From CAMLOF01 sp041913045 (GTDB lineage Bacteria > Pseudomonadota > Gammaproteobacteria > Burkholderiales > Burkholderiaceae_C): a stretch of DNA of 63,460 nucleotides. The notes beneath the pieces were generated by a model, which saw only the letters and a list, made by a program, of their open reading frames with translations, had not been told where the DNA came from and ran no database searches. The stretch is from the NCBI GenBank assembly GCA_041913045.1, contig JAYSGB010000024.1, positions 1 through 63,460 of the forward strand, read 5' to 3'. Numbering within the stretch: the first letter of the stretch is position 1; the number at the start of each line of letters is the position of its first letter. Shown piece by piece: positions 28,947 through 38,093 of the stretch. A program made the position numbers and the translations under genes.

Positions 28947-29695
28947 AGGCGGCTTACCGGCGCCTGCCCGAGTTCCGCGAGGGCATGCTTGACCAGGGCA
29001 GCGTGGCCACGGGTATTGCTGCCTGGGGGCTGATGACGGGCGTGGCCATGGTCAAGGCGGGCATGAGTCCGTTTGAGGCCGTGGCTATGACTCTGCTGGT
29101 GTACGCGGGCAGCGCCCAGCTCACGGCTGTACCCCTGATCGCTTCGGGGGCGCCCTTGTGGGTGATTCTGGCTGCGGCTTTCTGTGTCAACCTGCGTTTT
29201 GTGGTTTTCTCGGCACATCTGCGGCCCTACCTGCGGCACCTGCCTTGGCGCGAGCGTGTGATTACCGGCTATGTCACGGGTGACCTGAGCTACGTGTTCT
29301 TTGCCAAGCGGTATCCGCACCCGGGCCAGACCCCAGACGAACAGCTGCGCCAGGAGGCCTATCTGGCGGGCAACTGCGCTATCAACTATGTTTTCTGGAT
29401 GGTTGCCAGCCTCGTTGGCATTGTGCTGGCGAACGTGATTCCACCTGAGTGGGGGCTGGGGTTTGCAGGCATTCTGGCACTGCTGGGCGTGGGGTGCTCC
29501 CTGGCAACTTCGCGTTTGCGGGTGCTGTCGGCCGGTGTGGCGGGTACAGCAGCCGTGGTGGCTTGGGCCCTGCCGCTCAAGCTCAACATCCTGGTGGCTA
29601 TTGCCTCAGCCGTGGCGGTGTGCCTGGTGGCCGAAGCCCATGGCCCGCGCTGGTTGCGTGGCGCCCCTATTCCGCCGGTGAAGCACCATGATTGA
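28937..29695 (+). CDS. azlC: AzlC-family branched-chain amino acid exporter, large subunit
   Basis: 252 residues from the ATG at 28937 (GGAGAGG about 4 nt upstream), overlapping fmt by 10 nt. Seven or so hydrophobic segments carry the AzlC motifs SVATGIAAWGLMTGVAMVKAG and YAGSAQLTAVPLI, then NLRFVVFSAHLRPYL. Together with AzlD it exports branched-chain amino acids and analogues such as azaleucine. The azlD gene overlaps its end by 8 nt. Confidence 0.93.
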   Translation: MFLKAAYRRLPEFREGMLDQGSVATGIAAWGLMTGVAMVKAGMSPFEAVAMTLLVYAGSAQLTAVPLIASGAPLWVILAAAFCVNLRFVVFSAHLRPYLRHLPWRERVITGYVTGDLSYVFFAKRYPHPGQTPDEQLRQEAYLAGNCAINYVFWMVASLVGIVLANVIPPEWGLGFAGILALLGVGCSLATSRLRVLSAGVAGTAAVVAWALPLKLNILVAIASAVAVCLVAEAHGPRWLRGAPIPPVKHHD

Positions 29696-30023
29696 CACGG
29701 ATCCCTGGACCCTCCTGACCATCGTCGCGCTCGCGGCGGTGACGGTGATCACCCGCAGCTTTTTCCTGTTCTCCGACAAACCCTGGCACATGCCCCACTG
29801 GGCCGAGCGGGGTTTGCAGTACGCGCCCATAGCGGCGCTGGCGGCAGTAGTGTTGCCTGAGATATTCACCGACCATGGCCAGTGGATACGCACCTGGCAG
29901 GACGCCCGCCTGTTCTCTGCGGCCGCCGGGGCAGCCTGGTTCTTCTGGCGAGGCGGCGTGCTGGGCACCATTGTGTGCGGAATGGCTGTTTACCTGCCCT
30001 TGCGCCTGGGCCTTGGGTGGTGA
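29688..30023 (+). CDS. azlD: AzlD-family branched-chain amino acid exporter, small subunit
   Basis: 111 residues with four hydrophobic segments (WTLLTIVALAAVTVITRSFF, then the AALAAVVLPEI and YLPLRLGLGW regions), typical of AzlD. It is translationally coupled to azlC by an 8-nt overlap. It converges on the hybrid kinase gene 21 bp away. Confidence 0.92.
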   Translation: MIDTDPWTLLTIVALAAVTVITRSFFLFSDKPWHMPHWAERGLQYAPIAALAAVVLPEIFTDHGQWIRTWQDARLFSAAAGAAWFFWRGGVLGTIVCGMAVYLPLRLGLGW

Positions 30024-30044
30024 GCGCCTGACGCTGAACGGCGA

Positions 30045-31943
30045 TCAGGCAGTTTGTTGGTGATGTCGGCCAGCCCAGCGGTCGAGTGCTGCCTGCAACT
30101 GGTCTTTCTGAACGGGCTTTGACAGAAATTCGTTGACCCCGGCACCAGTGGCGCGGTCTTCTGCATCGTTCATCACGTCTGCGGTCAGCGCCACGATGGG
30201 AATCCGGCATTTTTCGCCAGGCAAAGCGCGGATCAGCTTTGTGCTGGTAAGGCCATCCATCTCGGGCATGTGGATGTCCATGAAAACGATGTCGAAGTCG
30301 TGTTCACGCACCAGATCCAGTGCTTGCTGCCCGTTCTCAGCGAACGTTACAGCGTGCCCCAGTTTGTTGAGCAGAGCGCCCATGAACTTGCGGTTCACCG
30401 GGTGGTCTTCGGCCACCAGCACCGACCATTCGATGCTTTCGGCGTGCCGGGTAGGCGCAGGGGAGGGCGCGGGCTCTGGAGGCATGGGGGTTGCCGCCGC
30501 TGAAGCTGGTGGCGCTGCCAGTGGTGGCACGCTGGGTGCTGGTGCGTGTGATGGGGCGAGGGGCGTGGGCAGCTCCAGCGTGAAGACCGAACCTTCTCCG
30601 ATGGCGCTGCGGACGGATATCTCTCCGCCCATCAGGCGCGCCAAGGTGCGGGAGATTTCCAGCCCCAGGCCGCTGCCGCCAAAGCGCCGGGTGGCGGAGC
30701 CATCCACCTGGTGGAAGCGCTGAAAGAGCTGCGCCTGCATGGATTCGTTCATGCCGATGCCGGTGTCGCGAACCGTCAGTATCCAGCGCACGGTGCCTGC
30801 GTGCTGTGTCCAATTGACACGAACGTCAACTTCGCCATGGTCGGTGAATTTGACGGCATTGCTCATCAGGTTGAAGAGTATTTGTCGGGTGCGCGTGGGG
30901 TCGGCGAGCACGGGGCCGGGTGTGTCGCTGGGCAGGTGCAGCCGCATGGTCAGTTGCTTGCGCTGCCCGGCAGGCGCCATCACTGCATGCACTTCGCTGA
31001 TGAGTCGCAGCATCTCCACGGGTTCGGGCTGGACGCTCATCTTGCCGGCTTCCAGCGCGGACATGTCCAGAATGTCGTTGAGCAGGTTGAGCAGATGGCG
31101 TGCCGAGTCGCGCGCGGTGAGCAGGTGGTCGCGTTGCTGGCGTGTGAGCTGGGTTTCTTCCAGCATGTCCAGCATGCCGAGCAAGCCGTTGAACGGAGTG
31201 CGCAGCTCATGGCTCATGTTGGCAAGGAAGCGGCTTTTGCCTTGGCTGGCACTGTCTGCCTGGGCCTTGGCCTCGCGCAGGGCGTCGTTGAGCATTTCCA
31301 GTTCACGGCGCTCGCGCTGCAGGCGACGGTGGCGCACCATCAGTGCTGTTGCGCCCAGCAGCAGCATGCCCACCTGAAACGCGACCAGCCAGCTGATCAG
31401 GCGGCTTTGGCCGCGCACCGTGTCGAGCTGTTCCTCGATCAGGCTGCTGACCAGATGGTTGGATGCGAAAGATAAGGCCTGGACTTCTGGGCCCATGCTG
31501 TAGAGCGTTTCAAGAATCTGCGACAGTTCGGGCAGATGGGAGGGGGGATCCGCCATGAGTGGATCAACCTGCTTTACCAAGGTCTCCAGCCTGGGCAGCA
31601 ATGTCAGGTATTCGGGTTTGTCGCGCAGCCTGGAGGTGCTTGGGCTGTCGCGCAGCAGGTCGACCCGGCTGAGCAGGATTTCGTAGCGCAGCCCCAGTTG
31701 CTCCCAGTCGGGTTCATGGCGCGTCTGAAGCGATTGCCCTAACTCGGCGCGAAAGCGCAGGAATTCGCGTTCAAACTGGAAGGTGAGGGCTGTGATGGAA
31801 TCGGTTTGCAGTCGCGCGGTTTCTTCCACCGAGCGGGCCTGGCGCAGGAAGACGGCCAACATCACCGCCAGCCCCACGGCCATCAGCAAGGTGGTCAGAG
31901 ACAACCATAGCAGGAAGCGGCGGTTGCCTGGTTGGCTTCGCAT
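30045..31943 (-). CDS. Membrane-bound hybrid sensor histidine kinase with C-terminal receiver domain
   Basis: 632 residues. Two membrane helices (FLLWLSLTTLLMAVGLAVMLAVFL near residues 10-33 and LVAFQVGMLLLGATALMV near 190) enclose a periplasmic sensor region of about 150 residues with no recognisable domain. A short coiled coil precedes the HisKA domain (FLANMSHELRTPFNGLLG) and the ATPase domain (DTGIGMNESM, FGGSGLGLEIS). A proline-rich linker leads to a receiver domain with the phosphoacceptor in VFMDIHMPEMDG. No DNA-binding output domain or nearby response regulator is present, so phosphotransfer to an Hpt or regulator elsewhere is likely. It begins 6 nt after the secreted molybdopterin-fold protein gene, so the two are probably coupled. 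Confidence 0.92.
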   Translation of the reverse strand: MRSQPGNRRFLLWLSLTTLLMAVGLAVMLAVFLRQARSVEETARLQTDSITALTFQFEREFLRFRAELGQSLQTRHEPDWEQLGLRYEILLSRVDLLRDSPSTSRLRDKPEYLTLLPRLETLVKQVDPLMADPPSHLPELSQILETLYSMGPEVQALSFASNHLVSSLIEEQLDTVRGQSRLISWLVAFQVGMLLLGATALMVRHRRLQRERRELEMLNDALREAKAQADSASQGKSRFLANMSHELRTPFNGLLGMLDMLEETQLTRQQRDHLLTARDSARHLLNLLNDILDMSALEAGKMSVQPEPVEMLRLISEVHAVMAPAGQRKQLTMRLHLPSDTPGPVLADPTRTRQILFNLMSNAVKFTDHGEVDVRVNWTQHAGTVRWILTVRDTGIGMNESMQAQLFQRFHQVDGSATRRFGGSGLGLEISRTLARLMGGEISVRSAIGEGSVFTLELPTPLAPSHAPAPSVPPLAAPPASAAATPMPPEPAPSPAPTRHAESIEWSVLVAEDHPVNRKFMGALLNKLGHAVTFAENGQQALDLVREHDFDIVFMDIHMPEMDGLTSTKLIRALPGEKCRIPIVALTADVMNDAEDRATGAGVNEFLSKPVQKDQLQAALDRWAGRHHQQTA

Positions 31944-31949
31944 GGCGTG

Positions 31950-32471
31950 TCAGTCGATGTCCAGGCTCTTGAGTTGCCAGATGGAGCGCTCGTAATAGGT
32001 GTTGGAGCGGAGTTCCTTGCGGCTGTCGAAAGGGTAGATGATGAACAGCGGCCCGCGCGTGCGCACGGGGATGAGCTGGTCGTTCATGCGGTGTGCCAGC
32101 ACGATGTCGAACCGGCGCGCGTCATCCACGGGAATGACGATACGGTAGTCGTTCAACGCCGTGGCTTTGAGCTGTGAGCCCTGAGCCTTGACGGCGGCTA
32201 GGACGTCGCGCAAGAGGGGGCCCGTGAATTTGATGGAACCGTTTTCCCAAGGGGTTTGCGTGACGAAGCTGTGCTGGGGCAGGGCTTCCAGCATGGCCAG
32301 GTCGAACTGCGCCTGGCGTTCGGCATTGGTTTCCCCGATCTTGCCAGTGATGGTGAGAATGACCTTGCCCTGTGGGGCGTCCAGCGCGTGCGCTGGTGTC
32401 TGAACTCCCGCCCAGCTGAACACGCCCGCAGTGATCGCGATGAAAGCTTGGCGTCGGCTTGTCAGTATCAC
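31950..32471 (-). CDS. Secreted molybdopterin-oxidoreductase-fold protein lacking cysteine (probable sensor accessory)
   Basis: 173 residues. An N-terminal signal peptide with a twin arginine (MILTSRRQAFIAITAGVFSW, cleavage probably after AHA) is followed by a domain resembling small molybdopterin-dependent oxidoreductase-like proteins (TITGKI at the start, FTGPLLRDVLAAV, RGPLFIIYPF). There is no cysteine anywhere in the protein, so the molybdenum-ligating thiolate of SUOX/YedY enzymes is missing. Enzymatic activity is therefore unlikely. It lies directly upstream of a hybrid histidine kinase, which suggests a periplasmic ligand-binding or sensory role; that is inference. The double arginine may indicate Tat export, but the motif is weak. 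Confidence 0.65.
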   Translation of the reverse strand: MILTSRRQAFIAITAGVFSWAGVQTPAHALDAPQGKVILTITGKIGETNAERQAQFDLAMLEALPQHSFVTQTPWENGSIKFTGPLLRDVLAAVKAQGSQLKATALNDYRIVIPVDDARRFDIVLAHRMNDQLIPVRTRGPLFIIYPFDSRKELRSNTYYERSIWQLKSLDID

Positions 32472-32543
32472 TTATCACCTTTCGAGCAGTTGTTTTGGGC
32501 GATCAATGATATTCGATGCCCGTTGCGTATGGCTGACTGGTGC

Positions 32544-34616
32544 TCAGTTACCCTGGGCGGCGTTCTGCCCGGCCCGCTGGGCGAACTCCTCGCGCAATGC
32601 GCGCAGCTTGGCGCGAGGGTCCTCCTTCGCGGTGGTTTTGTCCAGCCCCATTTCCTCGATGAAGCGGCTGGGTTGCCCGGGCACCATCTCGCGGCCCTTC
32701 TTGCGGCGCTTGAGCCAGCTCACCACCAAGGTGTGCTGCGCGCGGGTGATGCCCACGTACATCAGCCGGCGCTCTTCCTGAATGCGCAGTGCCAGGGCGT
32801 CGGCGTTGTCGTCATCGTCGGGCTTGAAGGGCAGCAGTCCCTCGTTCACCCCGGCCAGCACCACGTGCGGCCATTCCAGGCCCTTAGAGGCGTGCAGGGT
32901 GGACAGGGTCACCACGTCCTGGTCCTGCTCGCGTTCGGAGATGGTGGAGATGAGCGCGATGGTCTGCGCCACTTCCAGCATGGTCTTGGGTTCGCGTTCG
33001 GTGGTGATGCCGCCGGTGTCGTCGATCTGGCCGCCGCAGCGCTGCGCCACCCAGTCGCAGAAGTCCATGACGTTGCCCCAGCGCGCGGCCGCCACCTTGT
33101 CGCTTTCTTCGCTGTCTAGCAGGAACTGCTCGTAGCCAATGTCCTTGAGCCAGTCTGTGAGGAAGGTCTTGGCTGCCTCGTGCCCCGTGGTGTGGCGGGC
33201 GCGGTGTTCCAGGTCGTTCACGTAGCGGCCGAACTCGTGCAGGCCGTGCAGGGCGCGCTGCGGCAGGGCGGCGGGCAGCGAATGCGAGAACAGCGCCTCG
33301 AACAGGCTGAGCTTGTACTGCGTGGCAAAGGCGCCGAGTGAGGCCAGCGTCTGGTGGCCGATGCCGCGCTTGGGCGTGGTGACGGCGCGCAGGAAGGCGG
33401 GGTCGTCGTCGTTGTTGACGAGCAGGCGCAGCCACGCGCAGAGGTCCTTGATCTCGGCGCGGTCGAAAAAGCTGGTGCCGCCCGAGACCTTGTAGGGGAT
33501 CTGCGCCTTGCGCAGTGCGGTTTCCAGTGCGCGCGCCTGGTGGTTGGCGCGGTACAGAATGGCAAAGTCCTTGAACGCCTTGTACTTGGCACCTGTGGTG
33601 CCCGCCGCCACCGAACCGGCGCGGATGCTCTGGATGCGTGCCACGGCGCGCTCGGCTTCGTGGTCTTCGTTGTCGCAGGCCTGCACGCGCACGGGCTCGC
33701 CCTCGCCCAGCTCGCTCCACAGCGTCTTGGGGAATAGCTTGGGGTTGGGGCCGATGACGTTGTTGGCCGCGCGCAGGATGGCGCTGGTGGAGCGGTAGTT
33801 CTGCTCCAGCTTCACCACCTTGAGGGCAGGGTAGTCCTGCGGCAGGCGCTTGAGGTTGTCGAGCGTGGCGCCGCGCCAGCCGTAGATGGACTGGTCGTCG
33901 TCACCCACGGCGGTGAAACGCCCGTTTTCGCCCACCAGCAGCTTGAGCAGCTCGTACTGGGTGGCGTTGGTGTCCTGGTATTCGTCCACCAGCACGTGGC
34001 CGAGCTTTTTCTGCCACTTGGCGCGCACTTCTTCGTGCTGTTGCAGCAGCTTCAACGGTAGAGCAATCAGGTCGTCAAAGTCCACGCTCTGGTAGGCGCT
34101 CAGGCGTTCCTGGTACTTGGCCATCACCAGGGCGATCACACGTTCGTTCTCGTCGCGGGCCTGGGCCAGGGCCTGCTCGGCGGTCAGCCCGGCGCCCTTC
34201 CAGCTGCTGATGGTCCATTGCCAGCCACGCGCGGTGGCCGCGTCGGTGGTACCGCCGCAGTCCTTGAGGATGGAGGTGATGTCGTCGCTGTCCAGAATGG
34301 AGAACTGGCTCTTGAGGCCGAGCACCGCGCCATCTTCACGCAGTAGGCGCACGCCCAGGGAGTGGAAGGTGCAGATCAGCACGTCCTTGGCGGGTTTGCC
34401 CACCAGTTGGCGGGCGCGCTCGCGCATTTCAGCAGCGGCTTTGTTGGTGAAGGTGATGGCCGCTATGCGGTTGGCCACCAGGCCCGCCTGGATGAGGCGC
34501 GCGATCTTGTGGGTGATGACGCGCGTCTTGCCGGAGCCCGCGCCCGCGAGCACAAGGCAGGGGCCTGCCAGGTGGTTCACGGCTTCAAGCTGGGCGAAGT
34601 TCAGACCGGCGGACAT
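32544..34616 (-). CDS. rep: ATP-dependent DNA helicase Rep (UvrD/Rep superfamily 1A)
   Basis: 690 residues from the ATG at 34616 (E. coli Rep 673). The Walker A motif AGAGSGKTRV (about 24-33), ITFTNKAAAEM, the Walker B DEYQDTN, GDDDQSIYGWRGA, and LEQNYRS are intact. VTLSTLHASKGLEW and YVGITRAQ complete the helicase motifs. The wording follows Rep more closely than UvrD (for example GGTSFFDRAEIKDLCAWLR). Rep is a 3'-5' helicase that clears proteins ahead of replication forks. The open frame continues upstream to 35348, but that stretch is antisense to the carrier gene and has no helicase similarity. Confidence 0.94.
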   Translation of the reverse strand: MSAGLNFAQLEAVNHLAGPCLVLAGAGSGKTRVITHKIARLIQAGLVANRIAAITFTNKAAAEMRERARQLVGKPAKDVLICTFHSLGVRLLREDGAVLGLKSQFSILDSDDITSILKDCGGTTDAATARGWQWTISSWKGAGLTAEQALAQARDENERVIALVMAKYQERLSAYQSVDFDDLIALPLKLLQQHEEVRAKWQKKLGHVLVDEYQDTNATQYELLKLLVGENGRFTAVGDDDQSIYGWRGATLDNLKRLPQDYPALKVVKLEQNYRSTSAILRAANNVIGPNPKLFPKTLWSELGEGEPVRVQACDNEDHEAERAVARIQSIRAGSVAAGTTGAKYKAFKDFAILYRANHQARALETALRKAQIPYKVSGGTSFFDRAEIKDLCAWLRLLVNNDDDPAFLRAVTTPKRGIGHQTLASLGAFATQYKLSLFEALFSHSLPAALPQRALHGLHEFGRYVNDLEHRARHTTGHEAAKTFLTDWLKDIGYEQFLLDSEESDKVAAARWGNVMDFCDWVAQRCGGQIDDTGGITTEREPKTMLEVAQTIALISTISEREQDQDVVTLSTLHASKGLEWPHVVLAGVNEGLLPFKPDDDDNADALALRIQEERRLMYVGITRAQHTLVVSWLKRRKKGREMVPGQPSRFIEEMGLDKTTAKEDPRAKLRALREEFAQRAGQNAAQGN

Positions 34617-34674
34617 GTCGTGTCGGGGACGGGGCGCAAAGCGGTCGATGATAACGGGTGAGAGAATCGCGGGC

Positions 34675-35625
34675 GTGCTGAATATTCTGCTCGTCACATT
34701 CCCCTTCTTTGCCCTGGTGCTGGCCGGATTCGTCGCGGCCCGCCGACGCATGCTGCCGCTGGAGGCCATTCCCGGTCTCAACAGCTTCGTGCTGTACTTC
34801 GCGCTCCCGGCCATGCTTTTCCGCTTCGGCTCCACTACGCCCATCGCCCAGTTGCTGGACGCATCGGTGTTTGGCGTGTACCTGCTGTGCGCACTCATCA
34901 TGGTGGGGTTTGCCATTGCCATGACCAAAGGGGGGCGCATCGGCTGGAACGATGCTTCCATGGGGGCGCTGGTGGCGGCCTTCCCCAACACAGGCTTCAT
35001 GGGGGTGCCGCTGCTGGCGGCGCTGCTGGGTCCGCAAAGCGTGGGGCCGGTGATCGTGCTCATCGTGGTGGACATGGTGATCACGAGTTCGTTGTGCATA
35101 GCCCTGTCGCGGCTGGATGGGGGTGAAGGCGGTGCTGCCGCAGCAGCTGGCAAGGCCTTGAGCGGCGTGGTGCGCAACCCCATGCCTTGGGCCATCATCC
35201 TGGGCGCGGTGGCTTCGGCACTGCAGTTCACCTTGCCAGCACCTATCGAAAAAACCGTCTGGCTGCTGGCCGATGCGGCGTCACCCGTGGCGCTGTTCAC
35301 CATTGGGGCGGTGCTGGCGCGTTCGCAGATGCAGGCCGACCACCCCATGCCGCTGGGCGACTATGTGCCTGTGGCGGTGATGAAGCTGGTGCTGCACCCG
35401 GTACTGGTGTTGCTGGCAGGTTCGGCCGCCATCCAGCTGGGCGTTCCACTGAGCCCGTTTGCGCTGACGGTGATGGTGCTGGTGGCGGCACTGCCCAGCG
35501 CCAGCAACGTCTCGCTGCTGGCAGAACGCTTCGGGGCGGACAACGGTCGCATCGCGCGCATCATCCTGGTGTCCACCGCGCTGGCGTTTTTCTCGTTCTC
35601 GGGGGCAGTGGCGCTGCTGCGCTGA
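34675..35625 (+). CDS. Auxin-efflux-carrier (AEC) family transporter
   Basis: 316 residues from a GTG at 34675 (an ATG at 34648 in frame would add nine residues). About ten hydrophobic segments with AEC features: LAGFVAARRRMLP, FALPAMLF, AAFPNTGFMGVPLL and LPSASNVSLLAERFG. Bacterial members carry organic acids such as malonate or malate; the substrate is unknown here. It is divergent from rep and upstream of the qhp block, with an 18-bp palindrome immediately after its stop. Confidence 0.88.
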   Translation: MLNILLVTFPFFALVLAGFVAARRRMLPLEAIPGLNSFVLYFALPAMLFRFGSTTPIAQLLDASVFGVYLLCALIMVGFAIAMTKGGRIGWNDASMGALVAAFPNTGFMGVPLLAALLGPQSVGPVIVLIVVDMVITSSLCIALSRLDGGEGGAAAAAGKALSGVVRNPMPWAIILGAVASALQFTLPAPIEKTVWLLADAASPVALFTIGAVLARSQMQADHPMPLGDYVPVAVMKLVLHPVLVLLAGSAAIQLGVPLSPFALTVMVLVAALPSASNVSLLAERFGADNGRIARIILVSTALAFFSFSGAVALLR

Positions 35626-35632
35626 TAGCCAG

Positions 35633-35655
35633 TTTTGGCAAACGCGTGCGTTTGC
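35633..35655. promoter_or_regulatory. Candidate QhpR operator upstream of qhpF
   Basis: TTTTGGCAAACGC at 35633-35645 lies in the gap between the AEC gene and qhpF. It overlaps an 18-bp palindrome (35638-35655: GCAAACGC, GT, GCGTTTGC). The same 13-mer occurs on the opposite strand at 40535-40547, upstream of qhpA. The shared exact sequence before both qhp units makes it the best candidate for the AraC-type regulator QhpR. Confidence 0.6.
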
Positions 35656-35710
35656 GGTATTCGCGCTACAGCACCACCGGTTTGGCACGGGCTTGTGCCA
35701 CCATCAGGGC

Positions 35711-37435
35711 ATGGACGGTGCCCAGGTTCCTGACCGCATTCCGCCACGCCCAACCTGGGGGTGGCTGTTTGGCTTCGTGCGTCCGCGCAGCCGGTCCATG
35801 GCGCTGGTGCTGGGGTTGTCGCTGCTGGCGTCCGGTCTGGTGCTGGTGCAGCCTATCCTGGTCAAACACCTGATCGACGATGGCCTGATTGCACGCAACC
35901 AGACGGTTTTGTGGACCACCGTGCTCCTGATGTTGGGCGTGGGGCTGGCGGCCACGCTGTTGGCCGGTCTGAACCGCTACCTGCACACCCGGCTGTCGGC
36001 CGCGGTGCTGTTTGACCTGCGGCGGGACGTGTTCGACCATTTGCAGAAGCTGTCACCGTCCGTGTTGAGTCGTTGGCGCACAGGGGACGTGCTGTCGCGG
36101 CTGGACGGCGATGTGTCGGAGATACAGCGTTTTGCCGTGGACAGCCTGTTTGCCCTGCTGACGAACATTCTTGGGTTGCTGGGGGCGTTGGCTTGGCTGG
36201 TTTGGTTGTCTTGGGAGCTGGCGCTGATGGTCCTGGTGTTGTTGCCGCTGGAGTGGTGGTGGCTTTACCGCTTGCGGCCCAGGGTCGCCGAGCGCACCCG
36301 TGAATTGCGGGAGCGGGGCAGCGATGTTTCCAGTTTCTTCGTGGAAGTGTTGCCGGTCTTGAAGTTTGTGCAGGCCAGCGGGCAGGAGGCCCGCGAGGCG
36401 CGCCGGCTTGATCGCGTGCACGGTCACTACCTGTCGGCCTTGCTGCGCCTGCAGGTTCTGGAGTTCGTGACCCACGCAGTGCCTGGGCAGTTGACGGCCT
36501 GGACGAGGGCTCTGGCTTTCCTGGTCGGAGGCCTGTGGGTCATCGACGGCCAGTGGGCGCTGGGGTCGCTGGTGGCCTTCTCAACCTACCTGGGCATGGC
36601 CAGTGGCCCGCTCAACAGCCTGCTGGGCTGGTACGTGGGCTTGCAGAAAGTGCGTGTCAGCCTGGACCGGGTGGCCACCCTGCGACAGGAGCCCGTCACG
36701 GTGGTCGACGCTGCCGATGCGCGGCCTTTGCCGTCACCCGTTAGGGGTGAGTTTCGCCTGGACGGTGTTCGCTTCAGCCACCCCGGCCGGGAAGGAATGG
36801 TATTGGACGGTGTGAGCGTGTGCATACCTGCAGGCCGGAAGGCCGTCATATCGGGTGCGTCAGGCGTGGGCAAGAGCACGTTGATCGACCTGCTGTTGCG
36901 GCACAGCGACCCCGACGCGGGAGCCGTCCTGCTGGACGGGGTGGATTTGCGCCGCTTGCGCCTGAAGGACTTGCGGCAGTCCGTGGCGGTGGTGAGTCAG
37001 GACATCGTGCTGTTTCGGGCCTCCTTGCGGGACAACGTGCGCTACGCACGCCCCCAAGCCGACGACGAACAAGTGGCAAAGGCGGTGGAGCGCGCTGGCT
37101 TGACAGCCTGGGTGAACAGCCTGCCTGAAGGCCTGGACACTTGGTTGGGTGAACGTGGGCAGACAGCATCGGGGGGGCAGCGGCAGCGCATCGCCATTGC
37201 CCGGGCACTGCTCCAGAACCCTGCCGTGTTGATACTGGATGAGGCCACCAGTGCGCTGGATGAGGCCCTGGAGGCCGAGGTGCTCGCACAGATCGAAGAC
37301 GCTTTCGGTGACCGGACCCGTATCGTTGTCAGTCACCGCAACAGTGCCTGGACGGGGGCCGCGCTGCGCCTTCATCTGGAGCGTGGTCAACTGACAGTTC
37401 ACACTGGCGATACCTTGGAGGAGGCGCATGGCTGA
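35711..37435 (+). CDS. qhpF: ABC transporter QhpF (fused permease-ATPase), exporter of the QHNDH gamma precursor
   Basis: 574 residues from the ATG at 35711. The N-terminal ~320 residues are an ABC type-1 exporter membrane domain (six helices; RTGDVLSRLDGDVSEIQRF is the coupling region). The C-terminal ATPase domain has Walker A SGASGVGKST, signature TASGGQRQR, Walker B LILDEATSALD and the H-loop histidine in VVSHRN. In Paracoccus the homologous transporter moves the processed gamma subunit to the periplasm, where the enzyme is assembled. The assignment rests on position with qhpE, qhpG and the structural genes. It overlaps qhpE by 8 nt. Confidence 0.88.
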   Translation: MDGAQVPDRIPPRPTWGWLFGFVRPRSRSMALVLGLSLLASGLVLVQPILVKHLIDDGLIARNQTVLWTTVLLMLGVGLAATLLAGLNRYLHTRLSAAVLFDLRRDVFDHLQKLSPSVLSRWRTGDVLSRLDGDVSEIQRFAVDSLFALLTNILGLLGALAWLVWLSWELALMVLVLLPLEWWWLYRLRPRVAERTRELRERGSDVSSFFVEVLPVLKFVQASGQEAREARRLDRVHGHYLSALLRLQVLEFVTHAVPGQLTAWTRALAFLVGGLWVIDGQWALGSLVAFSTYLGMASGPLNSLLGWYVGLQKVRVSLDRVATLRQEPVTVVDAADARPLPSPVRGEFRLDGVRFSHPGREGMVLDGVSVCIPAGRKAVISGASGVGKSTLIDLLLRHSDPDAGAVLLDGVDLRRLRLKDLRQSVAVVSQDIVLFRASLRDNVRYARPQADDEQVAKAVERAGLTAWVNSLPEGLDTWLGERGQTASGGQRQRIAIARALLQNPAVLILDEATSALDEALEAEVLAQIEDAFGDRTRIVVSHRNSAWTGAALRLHLERGQLTVHTGDTLEEAHG

Positions 37436-38093
37436 AGGCGTCCTGGTCCGCGTGGGTGTCGTGGACAGCGGCTACCCCATGCACCTGGCTGACCGCGTGT
37501 TGCATTCACGCGTGTTTGTGCAAGACGGAGTGGGGCGCGATGTACAGGGGCACGGTTCGCGGGTCATGGATGCGATTGCCCTGCAGGCCCCCTGCGCCCG
37601 CTTCTGCGTGGCGCAGGTGTTTGGCGCCCAACTGCGCACCGACGGCGACACCGTGGCGAACGCGCTTCACTGGGTGATCGATCAGGGCGCGGCTGTGGTC
37701 AACCTGAGCCTCGGTGTGCGGCAGGACTATCCTGCCCTGCGCGCGGTCTGTGAGCGCGCCCTGGCGCAAGGTTGTGTGCTGCTGGCCTCTGCACCAGCGC
37801 GGGGTGGGGCGGTGTTTCCGGCCAGTTATCCCGGCGTCATCCGCGTGATGGGCGATGCCCGTTGTGGCCCAGGTCAGCATTCCGCGCTGGGTTTGCCCCA
37901 TGCCGATTTTGGCGCCTGCGTGCTGCCACCGGATGGTGACAGGCGTCACGCGGGAGCAAGCATGGCCAGCGCTCACCTGGCTGGGCGTGTGGCAGCTTGG
38001 TGTGCCGCAGGTTTGACGCCACGGCTTGACGCGGTGTGGCAAGCCCTGGTGAATCAGGCCGCCTTCCGTGGCCCGGAAAGGCGGACGGGCTGA
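37428..38093 (+). CDS. qhpE: Subtilisin-like leader protease QhpE
   Basis: 221 residues, short for a subtilisin and without a signal peptide or prodomain, so probably cytosolic. The catalytic triad is readable: Asp13 in VGVVDSGYP, His42 in QGHGSRV, Ser178 in GASMASAH. In Paracoccus QhpE cleaves the 28-residue leader from the cross-linked gamma polypeptide QhpC. The gene sits between qhpF (8-nt overlap) and qhpG (1-nt TGATG overlap), which implies tight co-expression. Confidence 0.9.
   Translation: MAEGVLVRVGVVDSGYPMHLADRVLHSRVFVQDGVGRDVQGHGSRVMDAIALQAPCARFCVAQVFGAQLRTDGDTVANALHWVIDQGAAVVNLSLGVRQDYPALRAVCERALAQGCVLLASAPARGGAVFPASYPGVIRVMGDARCGPGQHSALGLPHADFGACVLPPDGDRRHAGASMASAHLAGRVAAWCAAGLTPRLDAVWQALVNQAAFRGPERRTG

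Noticed and set aside
34617..35348. An N-terminal extension of the rep helicase of about 244 residues.
   Set aside because: It lies opposite the AEC transporter gene and has no helicase similarity; the ATG at 34616 gives the normal Rep N terminus.
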